A DNA stretch of 43,053 bases from Erysipelotrichaceae bacterium (GTDB lineage Bacteria; Bacillota_I; Bacilli_A; Erysipelotrichales; Coprobacillaceae). Positions 14,981-22,927 of the stretch are shown one piece after another. A program made the translations under genes and the position numbers. The stretch lies in assembly GCA_018365815.1 (NCBI GenBank), contig JAGZJH010000019.1:1-43053 (forward strand). Reading direction: 5' to 3'. The notes under the pieces are model-generated. The model had not been told where the DNA came from. It searched no databases and worked only from the letters and a program-made list of their open reading frames with translations. The first letter of the stretch is position 1, and every line of letters starts with the position of its first letter.

Positions 14981-16739
14981 AAATTTTTTCTCCTAGTTCA
15001 TTTTTAATGATGTTGAAATATTCTTTAGCGAAGCGGTATTGAGCAAGTGAATATTCACCAAATTCTATTCCTAATAAGAATTTATACTCACACCAGTTGC
15101 TCCATAGTAAACCACAACAAGCGATATAAGCATAAATTTTTAAACGCGTTTGTTTATTACAATTATTTTCAAAGTAAAAATCTATCAATTGGTCTACATC
15201 TTGACGATCATACATTGCATAAATTGCAAACATTGCAATATCAACATGAGGGTCTTGCATCGCAGCATATTCCCAATCAATCAATCTTATTTCTCGTTTA
15301 TTATTGTTTTTAAACAATAGAAAATTATCAGGTACAGCATCGATATGTGTTAAAGTGTAATTTTTATCTAAAGAATTAATAAAGTTCTTTAAAATATATA
15401 TATTGTTTTTAGTTTGTTGATAATCTGGGTATTTAGAGGGTTGAGTTTTCCATAAAGATTCATAGTATTCTATTTTTTCAAATATATCAAATTCATGATT
15501 AACTTTTAATTTGCTATCATGAAATTTCTTTAGAAAACGCATACATAATTCTACTTCCGATTTATTTAGTGGATCACAATTGTGTGTGTTTGGGATATAT
15601 TCAGTTAATTTATATCCATTATAAGGATCAAAATAAATAATAGGATCAGAAATGTTTAGGGGATTTATAACATCATAAACTTGCTTTTCTTGTTTTCTAT
15701 TAATTAATTTTTCAGTTCCTTCACCGGGGATACGCATAATATATTTTTTATCATTTGTTTCAAATAAAAATGAATTATTTGTCATGCCGGTTTTTAATGC
15801 AATAATATTTAAGATATCGCATTTTTGAATATTTAAACTTGATGTAATGATATCAAAAATCTCTAGGTTTAAACATTTAGAATTATAATCGAATGCTTGT
15901 AAGTCTTTACATTCGTTAAATTCCATATAATTACTTTCCAGAATAATTTTTCCATAAACTTCGTGATTATTTAATTCATTTTTAAGGAGTTCTTCCCAAA
16001 AACTGTCAGTATATAATTTTGATTGATAGAATTTTTCAATTACATTGCTTAAATGTTTTCCAAATGCGTTATTAAAATAAGCTACACTAAGCATTTTATT
16101 ACTTTTTTCATTTTCTTTAGAATAAAGTAGTTTATTTTGTCTTTTTGAAATTTTGAAGTAACTAGATGTAGTTAATAAGTCACTAACTAAATACCAAGAA
16201 GTTAGTTCTAATTGGTTGAATGGATTTTCTTTAAAGTAAATATCACATGGAAGTATATATGAATTTGAAAAATGTTTACGAGCATAATATAGAGAATGTA
16301 AATTATTGCTTGTGACATATTCGTTATTTACAATTAGTTTTACATTGAATTTATCAATTAAATATTCAAAGCTTTCTTTCATATATCCTACTACAATATA
16401 TATATTTGTAATATTCACTTCATGAAGTTGTTTTATTAATCTTTCAATTAACACTTCTCCATTAACATCAATTAATGCTTTATTCATTGCTTTATTAATT
16501 GGGATCATTCTAAAACCAGTGCCAGCTGCAAGTATAATTGCAGATTTTGGTTTATTTTGTTTTAACAAATCATTTGCTTTTTCAGTTAGTGTTTTATCAA
16601 AATTTATTAAATGTTCTTGTTTTAACTCTTTTAATAAAGAGTTGATTTTTCCTAATGATACATTAAATCTATTGGCAAAAGTACGTTGATTAACAAATTT
16701 TTCTTTTTCTAGTAGTAAAAGTAAATCATATTTGTTCAT
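14964..16739 (-). CDS. winged-helix / LicC-like / LicA choline kinase triple fusion
   Basis: There are three modules in 591 aa. Residues 1-60 are a helix-turn-helix (VNQRTFANRFNVSLGKINSLL). Residues 66-290 are a LicC-like nucleotidyltransferase with AAGTGFRM (71-78) and GYMKESFEYL. About 300-591 is a choline/ethanolamine kinase of the aminoglycoside-phosphotransferase fold. The kinase has ALKTGMTNNSF as its nucleotide-binding start, catalytic loop THIDAVPDNFL near 465, and IDWEYAAMQDPHVDIA as the metal-binding segment. It should phosphorylate choline. The middle domain is divergent: NKAL replaces PKAL, and the Trp of (D/E)WC in the three sister copies is absent. The start is ATG 16739 with AAGGAGATGA, not the upstream Met at 16808, which lies beyond the predicted promoter. 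First gene of the licA-licC-licB operon. Confidence 0.87.
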   Translation of the reverse strand: MNKYDLLLLLEKEKFVNQRTFANRFNVSLGKINSLLKELKQEHLINFDKTLTEKANDLLKQNKPKSAIILAAGTGFRMIPINKAMNKALIDVNGEVLIERLIKQLHEVNITNIYIVVGYMKESFEYLIDKFNVKLIVNNEYVTSNNLHSLYYARKHFSNSYILPCDIYFKENPFNQLELTSWYLVSDLLTTSSYFKISKRQNKLLYSKENEKSNKMLSVAYFNNAFGKHLSNVIEKFYQSKLYTDSFWEELLKNELNNHEVYGKIILESNYMEFNECKDLQAFDYNSKCLNLEIFDIITSSLNIQKCDILNIIALKTGMTNNSFLFETNDKKYIMRIPGEGTEKLINRKQEKQVYDVINPLNISDPIIYFDPYNGYKLTEYIPNTHNCDPLNKSEVELCMRFLKKFHDSKLKVNHEFDIFEKIEYYESLWKTQPSKYPDYQQTKNNIYILKNFINSLDKNYTLTHIDAVPDNFLLFKNNNKREIRLIDWEYAAMQDPHVDIAMFAIYAMYDRQDVDQLIDFYFENNCNKQTRLKIYAYIACCGLLWSNWCEYKFLLGIEFGEYSLAQYRFAKEYFNIIKNELGEKIYEYQC

Positions 16740-16768
16740 TATTTCATCTCCTTGTAATTTTAATGAAC

Positions 16769-16796
16769 AGTATAACACGATTATTATATTATTCAA
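16769..16796 (-). promoter_or_regulatory. predicted promoter of the licA/licC/licB operon
   Basis: On the minus strand, TTGAAT (16796-16791) and TATACT (16774-16769) are 16 bp apart. A TGT directly precedes the -10, giving an extended -10. The start would be about 24 nt upstream of ATG 16739. This excludes the Met at 16808 as initiator. Confidence 0.65.
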
Positions 16797-16972
16797 TATG
16801 CATTTCATATTTATGGAAAAATAAAGTTAAATAGAATTGATTTTTAAAATAAAATAGTATAGAAATATTAAAACTTGTTGATTTTAGCAATTAAATTTAA
16901 TTTAAATGGTAGAAAAGTTTATTTATTAATGATAAAATAATTTGGATTTATTTATAAAAATGAGGTGAGAGA

Positions 16973-17830
16973 GTGGCTGAGTACACGAATGAGCAATTAA
17001 AAAAATTACAATTAGTTCAACTTAAGATGTTGAAAGATGTTTTAAAAATATGTAAAGAAAATAATCTTAAATGTTTTATGACAGCAGGTTGTGCTATTGG
17101 AATTGAGCGACATAAAGGTTTTATTCCCTGGGATGATGATATAGATTTAGGAATAATGCGAGAAGACTATGAAAAATTTGTTGAAATTGTTCAACGTGAT
17201 TATAAGGATAAATATCATATGATGAGTGCGGAAATAAGCGATTTATATCCATTTCAGCATGCGAATATGATGAAAAACGGTACAGTATGCGTGCCAGAAA
17301 CATTTGAAGGAATTAAATGTGAGTTTGGAATAGACGTTGCTTTTTATCCTTTTGATCATGTACCTGATGATTTGAAAAAAAGAAAAAAACAAACAAGGAT
17401 GTTATTTTTATATTCTAAGTTACGTTTAGTAAGAGATATAAAAAAACCATATTTAAATATGAGTCCTTTTGCTAAAAAGATTGTTTATACTTGTTGTTAT
17501 ATTGCACATTATGCAATGAAAGTCTGTGGAATGTCACGTAAATGGTTGAATAATCAGTGGTTAAAGTGGGCAAAGAAATACAATGATATTGAAACTGAAA
17601 ATGTATGTTGTTTTTCTTCTACTCATCCATTAGATATGATGATTAGTTTAGAGGATCTATTTCCCTTAGTAGAAAAACAATTTGAAGACGTAATGATCGG
17701 AGTACCAAATAAAAATCATGAATATTTAACTAAAATGTATGGAAATTACATGGAGTTGCCACCAATCGAAAAAAGAAAAAATCATGCGCCTAAAATATTA
17801 ATATTTGGAGATGAAAGTAATTATGAGTAG
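16973..17830 (+). CDS. licD: LicD-family phosphotransferase (first of two)
   Basis: LicD enzymes transfer phosphocholine from CDP-choline to glycan or teichoic-acid sugars at the inner face of the membrane. The hallmark block is intact: AGCAIGIERHKGFIPWDDDID, with RHKG at 46-49 and DDDID at 54-58, the last providing metal-binding acids. The C-terminal MYGNYMELPPIEKRKNH is the other conserved signature. GTG 16973 is the start, preceded by TGAGGTGAGA. Length (285 aa) is normal. It is divergent from the licA operon and overlaps the second licD by 8 nt. Confidence 0.92.
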   Translation: MAEYTNEQLKKLQLVQLKMLKDVLKICKENNLKCFMTAGCAIGIERHKGFIPWDDDIDLGIMREDYEKFVEIVQRDYKDKYHMMSAEISDLYPFQHANMMKNGTVCVPETFEGIKCEFGIDVAFYPFDHVPDDLKKRKKQTRMLFLYSKLRLVRDIKKPYLNMSPFAKKIVYTCCYIAHYAMKVCGMSRKWLNNQWLKWAKKYNDIETENVCCFSSTHPLDMMISLEDLFPLVEKQFEDVMIGVPNKNHEYLTKMYGNYMELPPIEKRKNHAPKILIFGDESNYE

Positions 17831-18680
17831 AGAATACGATGAAAAAACGTTAAAGAAAGTTCAAAAAGTTGAAATGAAAATTTTAAAGGATTTTATGCGA
17901 ATATGTGATGAAAATAATTTAGATTACTTTGGGTTAGCTGGTACTGGAATAGGAGCTGTTCGACACAAAGGCTTTATTCCATGGGATGATGATATAGATA
18001 TAGCGTTACCTAGAAAAGATTTTGATAAATTTATTGAGTTAGCAAAAATACACTTGGCAGATGAATATGAAGTGTTGAATACAAGTGAAAATTCTAATTA
18101 TCCATTGATGACAACAAGATTAGTATTAAAAGGTACAGTTTTTAAAGAATTTGCTGTAAAAGATATTGATTGTAATTTTGGGATCTTTTTAGATTTATAT
18201 CCTTTTGATAATCTTAGTGACGATCCTAAAAAATTTAAGAAACAAGCTACATGGGCTTGGTTTTGGTCAAAAATTTTAATTTTGAGAAGTATTCCTCATC
18301 CAGTGTTGGCTTTTACAGGTTTTAAAGCAAGTGTTGTTCAATTTATTTGTGCGTGTGTGTATTGGGCAATGAATATTTTACATATTGACAAAAAATGGAT
18401 TTATAAAAAATGTTTAAATCAATGTGTTAAATATAATTCACAACAAACAAGTCGAATTGGATTTTTATGTGATACAAGTCCTTACACAAATATGTTTGAA
18501 ATTAAAGATTTGTATCCACTTAAGAAGATTCCATTTGAAGATGTGATGTTAAATTTTCCAAGTGATTTAGATGGACATTTAATAAAGATGTTTGGTAACT
18601 ATATGGAGTTACCTCCAATTGAAAAAAGAAAGAATCACTTTCCTTATCGCTTAGAATTTGGAGAATATGACAATGAGTAA
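17823..18680 (+). CDS. licD: LicD-family phosphotransferase (second of two)
   Basis: A paralogue of the preceding gene with the same architecture: AGTGIGAVRHKGFIPWDDDID (RHKG at 47-50, DDDID at 55-59) and MFGNYMELPPIEKRKNH near the end. The ATG at 17823 overlaps the upstream stop as ATGAGTAG. Earlier in-frame TTG 17805 and ATG 17811 are possible but less well placed. Paired LicD enzymes in pneumococcus act on two different sugars of the teichoic-acid repeat, so two attachment positions are plausible here. It overlaps the flippase gene by 8 nt (ATGAGTAA). Confidence 0.92.
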   Translation: MSREYDEKTLKKVQKVEMKILKDFMRICDENNLDYFGLAGTGIGAVRHKGFIPWDDDIDIALPRKDFDKFIELAKIHLADEYEVLNTSENSNYPLMTTRLVLKGTVFKEFAVKDIDCNFGIFLDLYPFDNLSDDPKKFKKQATWAWFWSKILILRSIPHPVLAFTGFKASVVQFICACVYWAMNILHIDKKWIYKKCLNQCVKYNSQQTSRIGFLCDTSPYTNMFEIKDLYPLKKIPFEDVMLNFPSDLDGHLIKMFGNYMELPPIEKRKNHFPYRLEFGEYDNE

Positions 18681-19935
18681 GTTCTATGATTGGCTTATTG
18701 GTGAACAAAAAAATCAAACAGCTAGTAACTTTTTTTGGAATATGACAGGGAGCATGTCACTTGCTTTAGGTACAATGATGTTAACTATTTTAGTAAATAG
18801 AATTGTTGGGGATTATGCTGGTGGTGATTTCGCGATGGCTTTAGCAACTAGCCAATTAATGTCAACGATTGGATATTTCGAAACAAGGACTTATCAGGTG
18901 ACAGATACTAAAAAAGTGTTTTCATTTTCGGACTATTATACCACAAGATTAATTACTGATTTATTAATGATCGTATGTAGTGTGGTGTATATCTTTTTTA
19001 AAGGGTATTCATTTGAAAAGTCAATTTTAGTGATGATGTTATGTGTTTATAAAATGCTAGATACTTTTGCTGACGTATTTGAAGGTGAATTTCAACAAAA
19101 TGATAGATTAGATGTTTCAGGAAAATCAATGACTATTAGAACAGTTTTTTCCATTATTGCTCTTGTTGTTATTTTATTCATTACTAAAAATATTTATTTT
19201 TCAATGATAATAGCCATTATTGTTGCTTTAATTTGTGTGTATTTTACTAATATAAGAATTATTACAAATTTTTCTGAATATTCATTAAATTTAAATTTTT
19301 TAGTAATCAAAAAAATCATTAGCGAATGCGTACCGCTATTTGCAAGTGTGTTTATGTCGACTTATGTATTAAATGCTTCTAGGTATGCTATTGAAGCAAA
19401 TTTACCATCAAATTTTCATAGTAAATACACAGCTATTTTTCTTCCTGTTTCTACAATTAATTTGTTGATCGGATTTATTTTTAAACCGATGTTAACAACT
19501 ATGGCAAAAAAGTGGAATGATGGTTATCATAAAGAATTCATGAAAACTATTTCTATTGTATTATTAGGAGTATGTTTAGTTACTTTATGTGCAATTTTAG
19601 GAGCATATTTTTTAGGAATTCCGGTTTTATCATTTTTATATAATACTGATTTGAATAGATTTAAATCAGCCTTATTAATTTTATTAATTGGAGGCGGTTT
19701 AAATGCAGCAAATGTAATTTTATACTATGCTTTATCAGTAATGAGAAAACAAAAAGTGATAATGTTAACTTATATTATTACATTTATAAGTTCGCTAATT
19801 ATTCCTAATTTTTTAACAAAAATGTATTCGATAAATGGTGCAGCATGGTCATTTGTAATTGTAATGTTTATTTTGTTTATTCAATCTTTGTTTTTTGTAT
19901 TGTTGAGTAGTTTTAAAAGCAATAAAAATTATTAA
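18673..19935 (+). CDS. MOP-superfamily polysaccharide/teichoic-acid flippase (TacF/Wzx-like)
   Basis: A 420-aa protein with 12 or so hydrophobic segments along its length and Wzx-like organisation. It starts with a short cytoplasmic helix, then NFFWNMTGSMSLALGTMMLT as the first membrane segment, and has conserved polar spots such as ARYAIEANLP in the middle. Flippases of this class move lipid-linked repeat units across the membrane. Its translational coupling to two licD genes matches the pneumococcal tacF-licD1-licD2 set, where TacF flips choline-decorated teichoic-acid precursor. That specific substrate is inference. ATG 18673 overlaps the upstream stop by 8 nt. Confidence 0.82.
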   Translation: MSKFYDWLIGEQKNQTASNFFWNMTGSMSLALGTMMLTILVNRIVGDYAGGDFAMALATSQLMSTIGYFETRTYQVTDTKKVFSFSDYYTTRLITDLLMIVCSVVYIFFKGYSFEKSILVMMLCVYKMLDTFADVFEGEFQQNDRLDVSGKSMTIRTVFSIIALVVILFITKNIYFSMIIAIIVALICVYFTNIRIITNFSEYSLNLNFLVIKKIISECVPLFASVFMSTYVLNASRYAIEANLPSNFHSKYTAIFLPVSTINLLIGFIFKPMLTTMAKKWNDGYHKEFMKTISIVLLGVCLVTLCAILGAYFLGIPVLSFLYNTDLNRFKSALLILLIGGGLNAANVILYYALSVMRKQKVIMLTYIITFISSLIIPNFLTKMYSINGAAWSFVIVMFILFIQSLFFVLLSSFKSNKNY

Positions 19936-19950
19936 TTTAGGAGAGTTTTC

Positions 19951-20949
19951 ATGTTTTTAAATCAAAAATTGAAAGAAAAAAATATATTTTCGCTTTTACA
20001 ATATATCGGCGCAATTTTAGTTATTGCCTCTCATGCTTATCCAATATCAATGGGAGATAATTATGTGAATCCTTTGTATAGAATAACAAATGGGCAATTA
20101 TCTTTTGGAGAAATTGCAGTAAATTTATTTTTCTTTGTCAGTGGATTGTTTATTGTAAACAGTGTAAAAAAATCTTCAGGATTTAGAAAGTATTTTATAG
20201 ATAGATGCAAAAGGATTTTTCCGCCATTAATCATTGTAATGTTTATCTCCACATATGTTTTTGGATTTTTTTTTACAACTGTTAATAAAATGGATTATTT
20301 AACATCATTATCTACGTTTAAATTTTTTGTATTGAATTCTTTGATGATACCACATCATTATTTACCTGGTGTGTTTGAAAATACAGTATATTCAGGAGCG
20401 TTAAATGGTTCTTTATGGACTTTAGCACCGCAATTTTTATGCTATATACTTTGTTATTTTGCATATAAATTGAAATTACTTGATAAAGGTAAAATGATTT
20501 TCACATTTCCTATGGTATTGTTAGTATGGTTTAATATTGAAAAAGTATATGCGATTTCACCTTTAATATATAATATGATGCATCCAATGATTTTCTTTTA
20601 CATGGGGTGTCTATTTAATGTATATAGTGAATTTATAATTTTAAAATGGAATTATACTATTGTTGCAATTATTGCTTCTTTGATATTTTTAAAAGTAGAT
20701 TTGTATAAATATGTAAGTATTATTACCTATCCGTATATCTTGTTATTTGTTGCATATAGTTGGAATGTAAAAAAAATATATATTGATTTTTGTAAAAAAT
20801 ATTTTTACTTATATTTTTTATGGGGATTTTTTGTTCAAAGAATGATAGCGTATTTATTCGGTGGATCGATGAATGTTTATTTAAATATCGTATTGTCAGT
20901 ATTTGTGACGCATTTTCTATCAGTACTATGTGTTAAATTAGTAAAGTAG
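19951..20949 (+). CDS. acyltransferase-3 family membrane protein (O-acetyltransferase-like)
   Basis: A 332-aa integral membrane protein with about ten helices. The first helix carries IGAILVIASHAYP, whose His is the conserved catalytic position of the family. GEIAVNLFFFVSGLFI and KYFIDRCKRIFPPL are the next two family signatures. Members acetylate or otherwise acylate surface glycans. Its position behind the flippase suggests modification of the same polymer. TTAGGAGAG precedes the ATG, 15 nt after the flippase gene. The stop codon is built into the terminator stem. Confidence 0.85.
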   Translation: MFLNQKLKEKNIFSLLQYIGAILVIASHAYPISMGDNYVNPLYRITNGQLSFGEIAVNLFFFVSGLFIVNSVKKSSGFRKYFIDRCKRIFPPLIIVMFISTYVFGFFFTTVNKMDYLTSLSTFKFFVLNSLMIPHHYLPGVFENTVYSGALNGSLWTLAPQFLCYILCYFAYKLKLLDKGKMIFTFPMVLLVWFNIEKVYAISPLIYNMMHPMIFFYMGCLFNVYSEFIILKWNYTIVAIIASLIFLKVDLYKYVSIITYPYILLFVAYSWNVKKIYIDFCKKYFYLYFLWGFFVQRMIAYLFGGSMNVYLNIVLSVFVTHFLSVLCVKLVK

Positions 20950-20973
20950 TGAATTTAAGCTACTTTATTTTTT
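20942..20973 (+). terminator. intrinsic terminator after the licD/flippase operon
   Basis: TAAAGTAG (20942-20949) pairs with CTACTTTA (20960-20967) around a 10-nt loop and is followed by TTTTTT (20968-20973). The 5' arm contains the TAG stop of the acyltransferase gene. Confidence 0.85.
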
Positions 20974-21013
20974 ATATAGATATAATCAAATAAATATTAA
21001 ATTTTAGTATATC

Positions 21014-21042
21014 TTGCAGTATCTTATTCTAATGTGTATAAT
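21014..21042 (+). promoter_or_regulatory. predicted promoter of the polysaccharide operon
   Basis: TTGCAG (21014-21019) and a perfect TATAAT (21037-21042) are separated by 17 bp. They lie directly after the preceding terminator and about 37 nt before the first glycosyltransferase start. This is the only strong promoter seen before 29300 on the plus strand. Confidence 0.7.
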
Positions 21043-21078
21043 ACAAGATGATATTTAACAAAATTAAGAGGTGATGAT

Positions 21079-21870
21079 GTGGAAAAAGTAAAAAACCATA
21101 CATTTGTAATATGTGCTTATAAAGAAAATAAGTTTTTGGAAAATTGTATTCAATCATTGATAGATCAAACTGTGCAAAGTGAAATAATTATTTGTACTTC
21201 GACCCCAAATAATCACATTAGTCAATTAGCACAAAAATATAATCTAAAAATGTTTATTAATATGAATGAAAGTAGTTTGTCTGGAGATTGGAATTTCGCA
21301 ATTCAAAGTGTTAATACAGAATATTTTACAATATGTCACCAAGATGATTATTATTATGATAAATATTTGGAAAATGTTATGCATCAAATCGAAAAAGTTG
21401 ATAAGTGTATTTTTGTATATACTAACTATGTGGAGCATAAAAATTCAGGCATTTGTTATACTAATTTAAATATGAAGATAAAAAATATATTAAATTATAT
21501 GATGAGGTTTAAATTTTTTAGAAGTAATGTTTTTTTAAGAAGGAGAGTATTATCATTAGGTAATCCAATTTGCTGTCCATCAGTAACATATAATAAATCT
21601 TATATAAATGATAATTTTTTTGATGTTAATTTCAAAAATGCAGCTGATTGGGACGCTTGGGAAAGATTGTCACGAAAAAATGGACATATTATTTATGTTC
21701 CAGAACAATTAATGGCCCATAGGATATACGAGGAGTCTACAACTTCACAAAATATTAAAGATAATACAAGAAGTAATGAGGATTTGATTATTTTTAAACG
21801 ATTTTGGCCTAGTTTTATAGCCAAGCCATTAGCTAAACTATTTCAACTAAGTGAAAAAAATAATGGGTAG
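21079..21870 (+). CDS. family 2 glycosyltransferase
   Basis: A GT-A fold enzyme of 263 aa. FVICAYKENKFLENCIQSL is the nucleotide-sugar-binding start and CHQDDYYYDKYLENV carries the metal-binding Asp pair near residue 90. AADWDAWERLSR matches the (N/D)xDWE-type acceptor region of family 2 enzymes. The start is GTG 21079 behind AAGAGGTGATG; no in-frame ATG is better placed. It has no membrane segment and probably works at the cytoplasmic face. Donor and acceptor sugars cannot be read from the sequence. First gene of the operon. Confidence 0.85.
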   Translation: MEKVKNHTFVICAYKENKFLENCIQSLIDQTVQSEIIICTSTPNNHISQLAQKYNLKMFINMNESSLSGDWNFAIQSVNTEYFTICHQDDYYYDKYLENVMHQIEKVDKCIFVYTNYVEHKNSGICYTNLNMKIKNILNYMMRFKFFRSNVFLRRRVLSLGNPICCPSVTYNKSYINDNFFDVNFKNAADWDAWERLSRKNGHIIYVPEQLMAHRIYEESTTSQNIKDNTRSNEDLIIFKRFWPSFIAKPLAKLFQLSEKNNG

Positions 21871-21896
21871 TTTAAATAAGTATAAAGGAGAATTGA

Positions 21897-22577
21897 ATGA
21901 AAACTTTAATAATTGTACCTGCTTATAATGAAGCGGAAAATATAGAAAAGACAATTCAAGATATTACAACAAATTCAAAGTATGATTATGTAATTATCAA
22001 CGACTGTTCAAAGGATAATACAAGAGAAATATGCGAAAAAAATAATTACAATGTTATTAATTTACCGATTAATTATGGATTAGCCAGTGGTGTGCAAATA
22101 GGATTTAAATATGCAGTAGAAAACAATTATGATATTGCAATTCAATTTGATGGAGATGGGCAACATCAAGCAAAGTATTTAGAAAATCTAGTTGAAGAAA
22201 TTGAAAAAGGTAATGATATTGTAATTGGATCAAGATTTGTTAGTGAGAAAAAACCTTGGAGTGCAAGAATGGCTGGTAGTAGGGTGTTAACTGGCTTAAT
22301 TAGATTAGTGACTGGTAAAAAAATCAATGATCCAACTTCAGGGATGAGAGCTTTTGATAAGGATACAATGATGGAGTATGCTTTTAATATGAATTATCCA
22401 CCTGAACCTGATACATTGGTCTACATGATTTGTAAAAAGAAAAGAATTAAAGAAGTACAAGTAACAATGTCTGAAAGAGAGTTTGGAGAAAGTTATCTAA
22501 ATCCAATTCGTTCAATCAAATATATGTTAGAAATGATAGTTTCAATCTTATTTATTCAAGTATTTAGAAAGAGGTAG
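21897..22577 (+). CDS. family 2 glycosyltransferase, polyprenyl-phosphate-sugar (DPM1-like) type
   Basis: A 226-aa enzyme of the dolichol-phosphate-mannose-synthase-like group. Features are IIVPAYNEAENIEKTI at the N-terminus, VIINDCSKDNT, NYGLASGVQIGFKYA, and AIQFDGDGQHQAKYL with the DxD motif, then IGSRFV and NDPTSGMRAF. Such enzymes charge undecaprenyl phosphate with a sugar. The neighbouring DUF2304 protein and polytopic membrane protein are the usual companions for flipping and transferring that lipid-linked sugar outside the cell. Clear AAAGGAG site 6 nt before the ATG. Confidence 0.88.
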   Translation: MKTLIIVPAYNEAENIEKTIQDITTNSKYDYVIINDCSKDNTREICEKNNYNVINLPINYGLASGVQIGFKYAVENNYDIAIQFDGDGQHQAKYLENLVEEIEKGNDIVIGSRFVSEKKPWSARMAGSRVLTGLIRLVTGKKINDPTSGMRAFDKDTMMEYAFNMNYPPEPDTLVYMICKKKRIKEVQVTMSEREFGESYLNPIRSIKYMLEMIVSILFIQVFRKR

Positions 22578-22582
22578 TAAGT

Positions 22583-22924
22583 ATGACAATAACGTTAAAA
22601 ATAGTTTTAATTCTATGTTCATTGATTACATTATTGTTTGTTGTAAGAAAAATAAGAAAATCCCAACTTAGAATTGAAGATGCTGTGGTTTGGATTTTAG
22701 GTGCGGTTTTTTTATTGTTTATTAGTATTTTTTCAAGTTTTATGGATTATTTAGCGATTAAATTAGGATTTTTATCAACTGTAAATTTTGTTTTCTTTTT
22801 CTTTATTGGCTTTTTAATTTTAATAGTATTTAATCAAACAATTAAAATTTCACAATTAAATGAAAAGATTAAGAATTTAAATCACTACATAGCTTTGAAA
22901 GAGAAGAAAGAAGAGGAAAAGTAA
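22583..22924 (+). CDS. DUF2304 small membrane protein
   Basis: A 113-aa protein with three membrane helices (about residues 4-20, 35-53 and 63-85) and a charged, Lys/Glu-rich cytoplasmic tail. RKSQLRIEDAVVWI between helices 1 and 2 is typical of DUF2304. The family regularly sits directly behind a DPM1-like glycosyltransferase, as here (5-nt gap), and is thought to assist it or the lipid-sugar it makes. The biochemical role is not established. Confidence 0.85.
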   Translation: MTITLKIVLILCSLITLLFVVRKIRKSQLRIEDAVVWILGAVFLLFISIFSSFMDYLAIKLGFLSTVNFVFFFFIGFLILIVFNQTIKISQLNEKIKNLNHYIALKEKKEEEK

Positions 22925-22927
22925 ACA

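Noticed and set aside
16800..16972. Promoter for the licD operon in the divergent spacer
   Set aside because: Several partial -35/-10 pairs can be drawn in this A/T-rich sequence, but none has both a good box match and 16-18 bp spacing.
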